Shown in pieces: positions 1-7,948 of a stretch of DNA of 64,000 nt. The position numbers and the translations under genes were made by a program. This DNA is from Aeromonas veronii (GTDB taxonomy: Bacteria; Pseudomonadota; Gammaproteobacteria; Enterobacterales; Aeromonadaceae). The notes beneath the pieces were generated by a model. It worked only from the letters and a program-made list of their open reading frames with translations, was not told the origin of the DNA and did not search any database. Each line of letters begins with the position of its first letter. Within the stretch, counting starts at the first letter, position 1. The stretch spans positions 2,630,501 to 2,694,500 of the forward strand of contig CP101033.1 of assembly GCA_041319085.1 (NCBI GenBank), given 5' to 3'.

Positions 1-1
1 C

Positions 2-862
2 CTCTCCGGCGTCGAGTGTCTGGTGCTGGATGAAGCGGATCGCATCCTCGACATGGGCTTCAGTGCCGATGTGCAGAAGATCCTGCAAGCGGTCAACAAG
101 ACCCGTCAGAACCTGCTCTTCTCCGCCACCTTCTCCGACGCGGTGAAGAAGCTGGCCAACCTGATGCTGGACAGACCGCAGATCGTCAGCGTCAACAAGC
201 AGAACTCCACCGCCGACACCGTCAGCCACACCGTCTATCCGGTCGAGCAGAAGCGCAAGCGCGAGCTACTCTCCGAGCTGATTGGCAAGCAGAACTGGCA
301 GCAGGTGCTGGTGTTTGCCAGTACCCGCGAGAGCTGTGATGTGCTGGTAGAAGAGCTGAACCTCGACGGCATCAAGTCCGCCGTGGTCCATGGCGAGAAG
401 GCTCAGGGCAACCGTCGCCGCGCCCTGCGCGAATTCATGGAAGGCAAGGTACGGGTACTGGTCGCCACCGAAGTGGCCGCCCGTGGTCTGGACATCCCGG
501 ATCTGGAGTATGTGGTCAACTATGATCTGCCGTTCCTGGCGGAAGATTACGTCCACCGCATCGGCCGTACCGGTCGTGCCGGCAAGCGCGGCATGGCCAT
601 CTCCTTCGTCAGCCGTGAAGAGGAGCGCACCCTGCTGGAGATCGAGGCCCTGATCGGCCAGAAGATCCGCCGCATCATGGTGCCGGGCTACGAAGTGAGC
701 AGCCGTGACGAGCTGATCAAGCAGTTGCAGGAGCGTCGCCGCTTCGGTAAGCGCCCGCAGCGTGAAGATAACGCCGTAGCCCAGGTGATGGCCGAAGCCA
801 AGCTGCAGGGTCAGCGCCTCAAGCGTCTGGCCGCCGCCAAGAAGCCCCGTCAGCCGAAATAA
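2..862 (+). CDS. DEAD-box ATP-dependent RNA helicase, 3' part (RhlE-like)
   Basis: The gene enters from the left edge, so only the last 286 residues are visible. They begin inside the first RecA-like domain with the DEAD box (V-L-D-E-A-D), followed by the SAT motif (LLFSATFSD), then the helicase C domain with ARGLD (near visible residue 160) and HRIGRTGRAG (near 190). The tail is short and basic, ending KKPRQPK. These motifs define an ATP-dependent RNA helicase that remodels RNA in the cytoplasm. The short basic tail and the D-R-I-L-D-M-G-F stretch resemble the RhlE subgroup, but the N-terminal motifs needed to name it are outside the window. Confidence 0.92.
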   Translation, partial: LSGVECLVLDEADRILDMGFSADVQKILQAVNKTRQNLLFSATFSDAVKKLANLMLDRPQIVSVNKQNSTADTVSHTVYPVEQKRKRELLSELIGKQNWQQVLVFASTRESCDVLVEELNLDGIKSAVVHGEKAQGNRRRALREFMEGKVRVLVATEVAARGLDIPDLEYVVNYDLPFLAEDYVHRIGRTGRAGKRGMAISFVSREEERTLLEIEALIGQKIRRIMVPGYEVSSRDELIKQLQERRRFGKRPQREDNAVAQVMAEAKLQGQRLKRLAAAKKPRQPK

Positions 863-888
863 GGCGGGCAGTTGCTCTATTGAACCGC

Positions 889-909
889 AAAGGCGCCACT
901 GGCGCCTTT
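889..909 (+). terminator. hairpin after the helicase gene
   Basis: AAAGGCGCC and GGCGCCTTT form a 9 bp stem around a short loop, 27 bases after the helicase stop. No clear T-run follows, so termination would be weak or the hairpin may only stabilise the transcript end. Confidence 0.5.
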
Positions 910-960
910 GCCATCTCTGTCATCGGTGTTGACCCCTGGTGGTCAACTCAAGGATTGCTT

Positions 961-1611
961 ATGACCTCTCCGACCTACAATCAGGCCCTGCTCGAGATGG
1001 CCACTCAAAGCCTGGCCGAACTGGCCCGCACCGCCGAGCAAAAGGCGGGCAAGCGCACTCCGGCGCAAGAGAGCCACTTTCTCTGCACCTGGATGGCTGA
1101 CTCCCTCAAGGAGAAGCGCTTCTCCCGTCTGGTGATGGAAGATTTGAAAGCTTGGGTGCAGCTTGGCCGCACCCTGGGTGCGGGCGCCGATCTCAAGGGA
1201 TTGCTGGAGCGCATCGCCTTCCAATACCAGTGCGCCATGACCAATCCGCAGCAACTGGGGGCCAAGCTGGCGGCCCTGCTGGAGGAGCTCTCAGCGGCAG
1301 GCTGGCTGGTGCTGACCGAGAGCGAGGTGAACGCCAAGCTGCGCCTGCAATCGGGCGGTCAGGCGAGTCTGGTGATCAGCCATAGCGAATATGAAGGGAA
1401 TATTAAAGGCGGTGAGCTTGTCAACCCCCTCACCCTCTATGTACGCGGTGACGAGAAGGTATTGGCTGAAGCGGCCTTCAAGCATGGTCTGCTGCTGAGC
1501 CAGGGCAACAAGAAAACCACTCTGGTCAAACACCACAAGGCCTACCGGCTGATGCCGGACAACGCCCAACCGGCGCTGGCACTGCTGAGCGAGGCTCGCC
1601 AGAGCACCTGA
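961..1611 (+). CDS. DUF2913 family protein
   Basis: A 216-residue soluble protein with no signal peptide or membrane segment. The sequence, including an alpha-helical N-terminal half with the S-H-F-L-C-T-W-M stretch, fits DUF2913, a family of unknown function found in Aeromonas, Vibrio and relatives. The ATG at 961 is chosen because AAGGA lies seven bases upstream; the frame is open further upstream, but that part overlaps the helicase terminator hairpin. The gene stands alone, followed by a strong terminator. No function can be assigned. Confidence 0.75.
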   Translation: MTSPTYNQALLEMATQSLAELARTAEQKAGKRTPAQESHFLCTWMADSLKEKRFSRLVMEDLKAWVQLGRTLGAGADLKGLLERIAFQYQCAMTNPQQLGAKLAALLEELSAAGWLVLTESEVNAKLRLQSGGQASLVISHSEYEGNIKGGELVNPLTLYVRGDEKVLAEAAFKHGLLLSQGNKKTTLVKHHKAYRLMPDNAQPALALLSEARQST

Positions 1612-1631
1612 TCCCGCCTGTTTTCAGCAAT

Positions 1632-1669
1632 AAAAACGGCAGACCCTTGTACAGGTTCTGCCGTTTTTT
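1632..1669. terminator. bidirectional intrinsic terminator (DUF2913 gene / feoC)
   Basis: AAAAACGGCAGA pairs with TCTGCCGTTTTT across a 13-base loop, with a T-run on each strand. It lies between the converging DUF2913 gene and feoC and can serve both. Confidence 0.85.
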
Positions 1670-1705
1670 ATTGTTCGATGTTTGGTGATGAGGTTGGGTA
1701 GTCGT

Positions 1706-1945
1706 TTAGCGGATCTTGAACCCAATCTGACCCGCGTCACACCACTCGAACATCACCTCCTCGCTCTTGCCGCAGCAGCTACCGCCACAGACCCGACTCT
1801 CGCGCTTGATGACCCGCCCCTTGCGCATCCAGACGCCGAGCATGGCCTCCACCGCATCTTCCGAGGTGTGGAAGTGGCGAGCCAGATCGCGCCGGCTCAC
1901 CTTCTGCTGCGCGGCGAGGTAATCCCCCAGCTCGCGCAGGATCAT
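1706..1945 (-). CDS. feoC: FeoC-like protein
   Basis: A 79-residue winged-helix-like protein with a small cysteine cluster, V-C-G-G-S-C-C-G, near residues 51-58. FeoC proteins carry such a cluster, which can bind an oxygen-sensitive Fe-S centre, and they protect FeoB from proteolysis or regulate it. The start codon overlaps the feoB stop (ATGA on the reverse strand, 1942-1945), showing translational coupling and supporting the assignment. This is the last gene of feoABC. Confidence 0.88.
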   Translation of the reverse strand: MILRELGDYLAAQQKVSRRDLARHFHTSEDAVEAMLGVWMRKGRVIKRESRVCGGSCCGKSEEVMFEWCDAGQIGFKIR

Positions 1946-4212
1946 AAGGTCACCACCTTGCGGGCCACGATGTCACCATGACGGCGACCGGCCCACCAGA
2001 GCAGTACCAGAGAGAGGCCGTAGCTGACGATCCAGAACAGGCTCTGCTCCGGGTGAGCGGCAAAGGTGGCCAGCTGATAGAAGACGGTGGCGCACATAAA
2101 GGCCATATAGTTGCACCAGGCGGCAGTAAAGAGCGCCCACTGGCGACCGGTTTCCCGCACCAGCGCGCCCATGGCGGCGGCGCAAGGCATGTAGAGCAGC
2201 ACGAACAACAGGTAGGCAAAGGCACCGGCAGCCCCGTCGAAGTGGGTCTGCATGTTGCCGTAGGTGGAGACATCGACCTCCTGCGCCTCGGCCGCCGCTT
2301 TCTGGTCGTCGAGATTGCCAACATCAAGCCCCATGGGGTCGCTCGGGTTGATCTCCGCCAGATTGGCCGCCACGGCATCAATCGCTTCGTGGAAACTGGC
2401 CACCAGCGAGAACTCGCTCTCCTCCTCGGCGCTGGCACCACCGGCGTAGAGGCTGTTGAGAGTTCCGACCACCGCCTCTTTGGCGAAGATACCGGTGACG
2501 ATACCGACCGTGGCCTGCCAGTTGTCATCGCGTACGCCGATGGGGTGCAGTACCGGCGTTACCGCCTGGCTTAACTTGCTCAATACCGAGCTCTCCTGCT
2601 GCTGATGGCCGAAGCTGCCATCGGTACCCAGCGAATTGAGCACGCTCAGCACGGCGACCACCAACACGATGGTTTTACCGGCGCCAAAGACGAAAGATTT
2701 GAGCTTCTGCCAGGTTTTGATGGCAACGTTGACCGGACGCGGCCACTCGTAATCCGGCATCTCCATCAGCATGGAGTCGCTCTTGCCCGGTAGCAGGGTG
2801 TTGCGCAGCAGCAGGCCGGTGAGTACCGCCACCAGAATGCCGATGAGGTAGAGACCGAACACCAGGTTCTGACCTGACTCGGGGAAGAAAGCCACCGCAA
2901 ACAGGGCGTAGACCGGCAGACGGGCACCGCACGACATGAAGGGGGCCATGGCGGAGGTCATCAGCCGCTCCCGCTCGGAGTTGAGGGTACGGGTCGCCAT
3001 CACCGAGGGGACGGTACAACCAAAGCCCATCAGCATCGGCACGAACGCCTTGCCCGGCAGGCCGAGACGGCGCATCAGGGCATCCACCACGAAGGCGGCA
3101 CGGGCCAGATAGCCGGAGCTTTCCAACACCGCGAGGAACAGATAGAGGCAGCCAATCACCGGAATAAAGGTGGCCACGGTCTGCAAACCGACCCCAAAAC
3201 CATCAGCCAGAATGGCACCGAGCCACTCGGGGGCATTGACCAGCCCCAGCAGGTGGTGCACCCCATCGACAAACAGGGCACCGCCCATGATGTCGAAGAA
3301 GTCGATAAAGGCGCTGCCGACGTTGATGGCAAACAGGAACATCAGGTACATGACAAACAGGAAGAAGGGGATGCCAATCCAGCGATTGAGCAACACCCGA
3401 TCCAGCCACTCGCTCTGGGCCTCGGTAAGCTTGCCCTTCTGCTGGCGCGCCTGTTGTACCCACTGGTGGATATGGCCGTAACGGATATCCGCCAGTTGCA
3501 GATCGATATCCTGACCCTGATGGGCGCGGGCGACCACATTGTGGGCGGCGGCCTGCTGACCGGGCTGCAGGGTCTCCTGCATCACCACATCCTCTTCCAG
3601 CAGGCGCAGGGCGCGGCCACGGGTAGTGAGGTGATGCGGGGCGAGCAGGGTCTCCAGCTCCACCAGATCGTTTTCAAGAGAGTGACCGTAATCGAGCTGC
3701 AAGGCCGCTTGCGGCTGACCGATAAACTGCCGGATCTGCTGCTTGAAGGCGGCAACCTGCTTGCTGTTGTGGGCAGAGAGCGCCACCACCGGGCAACCGA
3801 GGGATTTGCCGAGCTTGCTCTCGTCGATGACGATGCGGCGCTTTTGCAGGATATCCAGCTTGTTGAGCACCACCACCATGGGCAGGCCCAGTTCGCGCAG
3901 TTGCAGCGTGAGGTAGAGGGAGCGCTCCAGATTGGCGGCGTCGATGACGTTGAGCAGCAGGTCGGGTTGTTGGCCCTGGGCAAAGCGGCTGGCGATCTGC
4001 TCGTCCAGACTGCCATCCTGACCGGCCAGGCTATAGATGCCGGGCAGATCCATCAGCTTGAAGTGATGCTCACCCGCGCTGAACTCACCCATCTTCTTGT
4101 CGACGGTGACGCCACTCCAGTTGCCTACCTGCTGGCGGGCGCCGGTCAGGGCGTTGAACAGGGAGGTCTTGCCGCTATTGGGGTTACCGACCGTTACCAG
4201 GGAATAATTCAT
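1942..4212 (-). CDS. feoB: ferrous iron transporter FeoB
   Basis: A 756-residue inner-membrane Fe(II) transporter. The N-terminal GTPase domain has the P-loop GNPNSGKTS (residues 9-17), switch region GVTVDKK, DLPGIYSL and NKLD. A helical spacer follows, then the membrane domain with the gate motifs G-F-G-C-T-V-P-S and S-C-G-A-R-L-P-V. Length is close to E. coli FeoB (773). It is translationally coupled to feoC downstream and separated from feoA by about 130 bases that contain a hairpin. An FNR-type box upstream of feoA suggests anaerobic induction of the operon. Confidence 0.97.
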   Translation of the reverse strand: MNYSLVTVGNPNSGKTSLFNALTGARQQVGNWSGVTVDKKMGEFSAGEHHFKLMDLPGIYSLAGQDGSLDEQIASRFAQGQQPDLLLNVIDAANLERSLYLTLQLRELGLPMVVVLNKLDILQKRRIVIDESKLGKSLGCPVVALSAHNSKQVAAFKQQIRQFIGQPQAALQLDYGHSLENDLVELETLLAPHHLTTRGRALRLLEEDVVMQETLQPGQQAAAHNVVARAHQGQDIDLQLADIRYGHIHQWVQQARQQKGKLTEAQSEWLDRVLLNRWIGIPFFLFVMYLMFLFAINVGSAFIDFFDIMGGALFVDGVHHLLGLVNAPEWLGAILADGFGVGLQTVATFIPVIGCLYLFLAVLESSGYLARAAFVVDALMRRLGLPGKAFVPMLMGFGCTVPSVMATRTLNSERERLMTSAMAPFMSCGARLPVYALFAVAFFPESGQNLVFGLYLIGILVAVLTGLLLRNTLLPGKSDSMLMEMPDYEWPRPVNVAIKTWQKLKSFVFGAGKTIVLVVAVLSVLNSLGTDGSFGHQQQESSVLSKLSQAVTPVLHPIGVRDDNWQATVGIVTGIFAKEAVVGTLNSLYAGGASAEEESEFSLVASFHEAIDAVAANLAEINPSDPMGLDVGNLDDQKAAAEAQEVDVSTYGNMQTHFDGAAGAFAYLLFVLLYMPCAAAMGALVRETGRQWALFTAAWCNYMAFMCATVFYQLATFAAHPEQSLFWIVSYGLSLVLLWWAGRRHGDIVARKVVTL

Positions 4213-4293
4213 ACCAGCTCTACCTCTATTTTCTTCTGAACCCGCCGCGTGCGTGTGACAAGACGCTTTGCAGGTTCGACTTCTTTTCTCTGA

Positions 4294-4327
4294 ACCGCTC
4301 CCGGTGACGTTTCTTGACCGGAGCGGT
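4294..4327 (-). promoter_or_regulatory. hairpin in the feoA-feoB spacer
   Basis: Read on the reverse strand, ACCGCTCCGG and CCGGGAGCGGT form a stem (one bulged base) around about 13 bases, between the feoA stop and the feoB start. No T-run follows, so this looks like an mRNA processing or stability element rather than a terminator. Confidence 0.5.
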
Positions 4328-4341
4328 AGCCGAACAGGGGG

Positions 4342-4569
4342 TTATACCGGTTCGACCTCGATTTGCTGGGCCAGACTCTTTTGCATGGAGAGACAGATCC
4401 CCTGGCACTGGATCTGGAGCGGGTCCCCCAAGGGGGCAGAGCGCAGATAGATGACTTCAGTCTGGGGCAACAGGCCCAGCACCATCAGTTTGCGGCGCAG
4501 CGGCCGGGCCAGCTGATTCATATTCTTGATGCGAGCACTCTGTCCCGGTGACAACTGCGTGAGTACCAT
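4342..4569 (-). CDS. feoA: ferrous iron transport protein FeoA
   Basis: A 75-residue SH3-like cytoplasmic protein beginning M-V-L-T-Q-L-S-P-G-Q. The R-R-K-L-M-V-L-G-L-L-P segment matches the typical FeoA core (R..L..LG..PG). FeoA is needed for FeoB-mediated Fe(II) uptake and probably interacts with its GTPase domain. It is the first gene of the feoABC operon, with a candidate FNR site about 75 bases upstream of the start codon. Confidence 0.93.
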   Translation of the reverse strand: MVLTQLSPGQSARIKNMNQLARPLRRKLMVLGLLPQTEVIYLRSAPLGDPLQIQCQGICLSMQKSLAQQIEVEPV

Positions 4570-4643
4570 GACTGACTCCTGAAGTTAAACAATAATAATT
4601 CGCTTTTACTTGGGGCATTATAAGCTGTGTCTTCAACTTTTAT

Positions 4644-4657
4644 TTGAGTAAAATCAA
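4644..4657. promoter_or_regulatory. FNR-type box upstream of feoA
   Basis: TTGAGTAAAATCAA matches the FNR consensus TTGAT-N4-ATCAA at nine of ten defined positions. It lies 75 bases before the feoA start in the feoA/yciH divergent gap. FNR activation of feo under low oxygen is established in E. coli; its action here is inferred from the site. Confidence 0.65.
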
Positions 4658-4688
4658 ACTCCGCTTAGCTAACCCATAAAGTATTGCC

Positions 4689-5018
4689 ATGAGTCACGAC
4701 AACAACAGCCGCCTCGTTTACAGCACAGATGGCGGCATGATCAAGGAGCAGAACGCTCCCCAATCTGCCTCTCCCTTTCCCACCGACGGCACCGTGCGCA
4801 TTCGCCGCGAGACCAAGGGGCGCAAGGGCGCCGGGGTGATCACCATTCATGGCGTACCCGCCGATCAGCAGAAATCCCTGGCGACCCTGCTCAAGAGAAA
4901 GTGCGGCACCGGTGGCGGTATCAAAGAGGGGGTGATCGAGATCCAGGGGGATAAACGGGACCTGATCAAAACCGAGCTGGAGAAAGCCGGTTTCAGCGTC
5001 AAGCTGGTCGGTGGCTGA
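4689..5018 (+). CDS. yciH: SUI1/YciH family translation factor
   Basis: A 109-residue protein with the SUI1 (eIF1-like) fold. The core runs from about residue 30, with the basic R-R-E-T-K-G-R-K-G-A-G-V segment, to the C-terminal K-A-G-F-S-V-K-L-V-G-G. Bacterial YciH is thought to influence start-site fidelity at the 30S subunit. The gene diverges from feoA and is followed by the manganese riboswitch, so it is probably transcribed alone. Confidence 0.9.
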   Translation: MSHDNNSRLVYSTDGGMIKEQNAPQSASPFPTDGTVRIRRETKGRKGAGVITIHGVPADQQKSLATLLKRKCGTGGGIKEGVIEIQGDKRDLIKTELEKAGFSVKLVGG

Positions 5019-5061
5019 TCCCCTTGTCACCCATGCGGTTTTTCCCTAGAATGCCCGCTCC

Positions 5062-5250
5062 CATCGAGGGGGAGTAGTCTCGCACGCCGGTTCCATTCAT
5101 TGCATGAATACCGGTCTGCGACCCTGATCAACATACTTGGTGCCAACTCACCATGGTCAGGGTGATCCATGCCAGTCATGGATTTGACAAGACCTTTGAC
5201 GGGCCAGTGCCAATACCGGGGACGGATGGCGCAGGCTTGTCTTTGGTTTA
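5062..5250 (+). ncRNA. yybP-ykoY manganese riboswitch (leader of the Mn exporter gene)
   Basis: The leader contains GGGGAGTAG at 5071-5079, the hallmark 5' segment of yybP-ykoY. ATCAACATACTTG lies centrally near 5126-5140, and GACGGATGGCGCAGG lies near the 3' end at 5221-5235. These match conserved parts of this Mn(II)-sensing aptamer as I know it, and it sits directly before a UPF0016-type manganese exporter gene, a known partner. Boundaries are approximate because I could not run a covariance model. Confidence 0.75.
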
Positions 5251-5270
5251 TAACAATTCCGTCCCCCGGT
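5215..5270 (+). promoter_or_regulatory. candidate expression platform of the Mn riboswitch
   Basis: ACCGGGGACGG (5215-5225) can pair with CCGTCCCCCGGT (5259-5270), an 11 bp helix with one bulged C that ends eight bases before the ATG. The 5' arm overlaps the conserved 3' part of the aptamer, so this helix and the metal-bound aptamer should exclude each other. The helix would block ribosome access when Mn is low. Confidence 0.5.
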
Positions 5271-5277
5271 CATATTT

Positions 5278-5835
5278 ATGGAAGCCTTGTTAACCTCAAC
5301 CCTCAGCGTCGCCATTGCCGAAATCGGCGATAAAACCCAGCTGTTGGCGTTGCTGCTCATCTGCCGTTTTCGCAAGCCCTGGCCCATCATCGCCGGCATG
5401 CTGGCGGCTACCCTGCTCAACCATGCGGGCGCCGCCTGGATTGGCGAGTTCATCAGCCGCTGGCTCGATCCCAAGATAATGACCTATCTGGTCGCCATCG
5501 CCTTTATCGCCATGGCTATCTGGATTTTGGTGCCGGACAAGATGGATGACGAGGAGAGCTCGCTGGATAAATACGGCCCCTTTATGGCCACCTTCGTGCT
5601 CTTCTTCATCGCCGAGATCGGGGACAAGACCCAGATCGCCACCGTGCTGCTGGCCGCCAAGTATGACTCACTGGTGCAGGTCATTAGCGGTACCACCCTC
5701 GGCATGATGCTGGCCAACGTGCCGGTGGTGCTGATCGGCAAGCTGGGAGCGGACAAGCTGCCGCTCAAGGGGATCCGCATCGCCTGCGCCATCCTCTTCG
5801 TCGGCCTCGGCGTGAGCACCCTGATCTTCGCCTGA
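5278..5835 (+). CDS. TMEM165/GDT1 (UPF0016) family manganese exporter
   Basis: A 185-residue membrane protein with two homologous halves, each carrying the family signature E-x-G-D-K-T-Q: A-E-I-G-D-K-T-Q-L at about residues 16-24 and A-E-I-G-D-K-T-Q-I at about 112-120. About six transmembrane helices are predicted by eye. Family members export Mn(II), as MneA of Vibrio cholerae does, and the yybP-ykoY riboswitch upstream fits Mn-induced expression. No good ribosome-binding site precedes the ATG, in keeping with control through leader structure. Confidence 0.88.
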   Translation: MEALLTSTLSVAIAEIGDKTQLLALLLICRFRKPWPIIAGMLAATLLNHAGAAWIGEFISRWLDPKIMTYLVAIAFIAMAIWILVPDKMDDEESSLDKYGPFMATFVLFFIAEIGDKTQIATVLLAAKYDSLVQVISGTTLGMMLANVPVVLIGKLGADKLPLKGIRIACAILFVGLGVSTLIFA

Positions 5836-5854
5836 TCGCCCGTTCCCGGTGACC

Positions 5855-5881
5855 AAGCCCTCCCCTGTGGAGGGCTTTTTT
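5855..5881 (+). terminator. intrinsic terminator after the Mn exporter gene
   Basis: AAGCCCT and AGGGCTT enclose a short loop and are followed by TTTTTTG, 20 bases after the stop codon. Confidence 0.85.
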
Positions 5882-6012
5882 GTTTGCTGCCTTATTTGCT
5901 GCTTTGTTTGCTGCGCAGGCAGCTGTCGCAACCACCTACTGTTCAGCCAAGGGGCAGTGCACAGTTGCGGGTGCCTCATGCCATAATGGGGCAAACCTCG
6001 TGGAGTCACCCC

Positions 6013-6951
6013 ATGCACAACGTATCAAGAGAGACGCTTCTCGAATGGGTCAAACAAGGACGACTGGCGCCAGAGACGCTGGCGGACGCCTTGACCCTCG
6101 CCGATCTTCCTCCCCATCCAGCGCGCTGGCAGTGGCTGTTTGACCGGCTGCTGCTCTGGCTCGGCGCCCTCTGCATCGGGGCTGGACTGGTCTTCTTCGT
6201 CGCCTTCAACTGGCAGGAGCTGGGCCGGGTCTCTCGTCTCGCCCTACTGGAGGCGCCACTGCTCGCCATGCTGCTTCTGCTGTGGCGCAAACCACTGGGG
6301 GATACCCCCCGTCAGGTGCTGCTGCTCGCCATCGCCCTCAATATCGGCGCCCTGCTGGCGCTGGTGGGCCAGACCTACCAGACCGGCGCCGATCCCTGGC
6401 AGCTGTTCGCCACCTGGGCGCTGATGCTGGTGCCGCTGGCGCTATTTGGCCAAAGCCCACAGCTCTGGACCCTGAGCTGGCTGCTCGGCCAGCTGGCGCT
6501 GGTGCTCTACTGGCGGCTCGGCTTGTTCGCGATCTTCTTTAACTTCGATGAAGAGGGTCTGGGCTGGTGCCTCACCCTGCTCAACGCCGCCCTCTGGGGT
6601 CTGCTTCTGCTGGCACCGGCCCGCTGGCGCCTGATGCCAAGCTGGCTGGCGGGTCTGGCTGCCGGTCTGGGGGCCACCCTGCTCACCCTGCTGGCGCTGT
6701 TTGATGCCGCCTCTGCGCTGGTTTGGCCGTTCTGGCTTGGCTGGCTCGCCGCGGCCTATGCCCTGTGGCACCACAGATTTATCGCCGGGCTCGCCATGGG
6801 GTGCCTCAGCCTGATTGCCGTCATCCTCGCGGCGCTGGGCAAGTGGATGGAGCCCGACATCAACGGCTTTTTGCTGCTGAGTCTTATCGCCATCGGCCTT
6901 TCTGTCACCGCCGCCCGCTGGCTGCAACAACAACGGAGGTCTCATGAGTGA
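6013..6951 (+). CDS. DUF2157 domain membrane protein
   Basis: A 312-residue protein. The cytoplasmic N-terminus (about 45 residues, M-H-N-V-S-R-E-T-L-L-E-W-V) has the DUF2157 helical motif. About eight or more hydrophobic segments rich in Leu, Ala and Trp follow. The ATG at 6013 has TGGAG eight bases upstream; the frame is open further upstream but lacks family similarity. It overlaps the next gene by eight bases, forming a three-gene operon with DUF4401 and GDYXXLXY proteins. This set commonly travels together and its function is unknown. Confidence 0.85.
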   Translation: MHNVSRETLLEWVKQGRLAPETLADALTLADLPPHPARWQWLFDRLLLWLGALCIGAGLVFFVAFNWQELGRVSRLALLEAPLLAMLLLLWRKPLGDTPRQVLLLAIALNIGALLALVGQTYQTGADPWQLFATWALMLVPLALFGQSPQLWTLSWLLGQLALVLYWRLGLFAIFFNFDEEGLGWCLTLLNAALWGLLLLAPARWRLMPSWLAGLAAGLGATLLTLLALFDAASALVWPFWLGWLAAAYALWHHRFIAGLAMGCLSLIAVILAALGKWMEPDINGFLLLSLIAIGLSVTAARWLQQQRRSHE

Positions 6952-7948
6952 TCTGACCCTTTGGCAAGCGCTGCAACAGACCAATCTGGTGGAAGGGGAG
7001 ATGCCCCGTGACACCCAACCTCACTGGTCGAGCCGTTTTATGCTGGGGCTGGTGGGCTGGATTGCCGCCCTGTTCCTGCTCTTTTTCCTGTTTCTCACCT
7101 TCGAACAGCTGACTCGCGATGCCAACAGCGCCTTGCTGCTGGGGGCCGTGCTGCTGGCGGGGGCCTACACCCTCAATCGCAGCCAGCGCGGCGATCTCTG
7201 GGATCAGTTCGTGCTGGCACTCACCCTGGCGGCCGATGCCTGGCTGCTCTATGGCCTGCTCGATCAACTGGATCTCCATCACGCCCTGCTCTGGTTCGGT
7301 CTGTGCCTGCTGTCGCTTGCCATCGCCGTGCTGTTCGATCACTGGTTGGTGCAGCTGTTTCACAGCGTGGCGGCGGCCCTGCTGCTCACCCTTGGTCTCG
7401 CCTGCCTCGGGCTGCAACTGCTGGCGCTGCCGCTGGTGATGACCGCCATCACCTTCTGCTGGCTGCGGGCAGATAGGGATCCACAGCGCCACCAGCTCTA
7501 CCACTCCATCACCCTGGGGCTGGCCCTCTCCTTGCTGGTGCTGGGCCGTCTGCACCACCCGCTGTGGGATGGCGGCAGCAGCATGCTGGACGAACTTGGG
7601 CTTTCGCGCCTGCCGCTCTGGCTCAATCCGCTGCTCTGCGCTGCGCTGCTGCTGGCGGTGATGGTGAAACTGAGGCTCCCCCTGCTGTTTGGCCTGCCGC
7701 TGGTACTGATCAGCGCCATCATCCCCGGCATGGGGGCGGGTGCATTGGTGCTGATCCTCGGCTTCTATGCCGGTAGCCTAGGCCTGATGACCCTCTCAGC
7801 CCTGCTGCTGGTGGGTTATGGCGCCCTCTATTACTACGATCTTGGGCTCACCCTGATGACCAAATCCTGGCTGCTGCTGGGCTCAGGCATCCTGCTGCTC
7901 GGCGCCCGCCAGCTGCTCAACACCTTCGCGGCAAGGAACGACTCATGA
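6944..7948 (+). CDS. DUF4401 domain membrane protein
   Basis: A 334-residue polytopic inner-membrane protein, with hydrophobic helices from about residue 28 to near the C-terminus. The N-terminal L-T-L-W-Q-A-L region and the neighbourhood identify DUF4401, the usual partner of DUF2157 and GDYXXLXY proteins. Its start overlaps the preceding gene by eight bases and its stop overlaps the following ATG, so all three are translationally coupled. No catalytic motif is visible and no function can be given. Confidence 0.85.
   Translation: MSDLTLWQALQQTNLVEGEMPRDTQPHWSSRFMLGLVGWIAALFLLFFLFLTFEQLTRDANSALLLGAVLLAGAYTLNRSQRGDLWDQFVLALTLAADAWLLYGLLDQLDLHHALLWFGLCLLSLAIAVLFDHWLVQLFHSVAAALLLTLGLACLGLQLLALPLVMTAITFCWLRADRDPQRHQLYHSITLGLALSLLVLGRLHHPLWDGGSSMLDELGLSRLPLWLNPLLCAALLLAVMVKLRLPLLFGLPLVLISAIIPGMGAGALVLILGFYAGSLGLMTLSALLLVGYGALYYYDLGLTLMTKSWLLLGSGILLLGARQLLNTFAARNDS

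Noticed and set aside
3253..4239. Long open frame of 328 codons on the forward strand opposite feoB
   Set aside because: It lies wholly antisense to feoB and its translation resembles no protein. Long antisense frames are expected in GC-rich genes.
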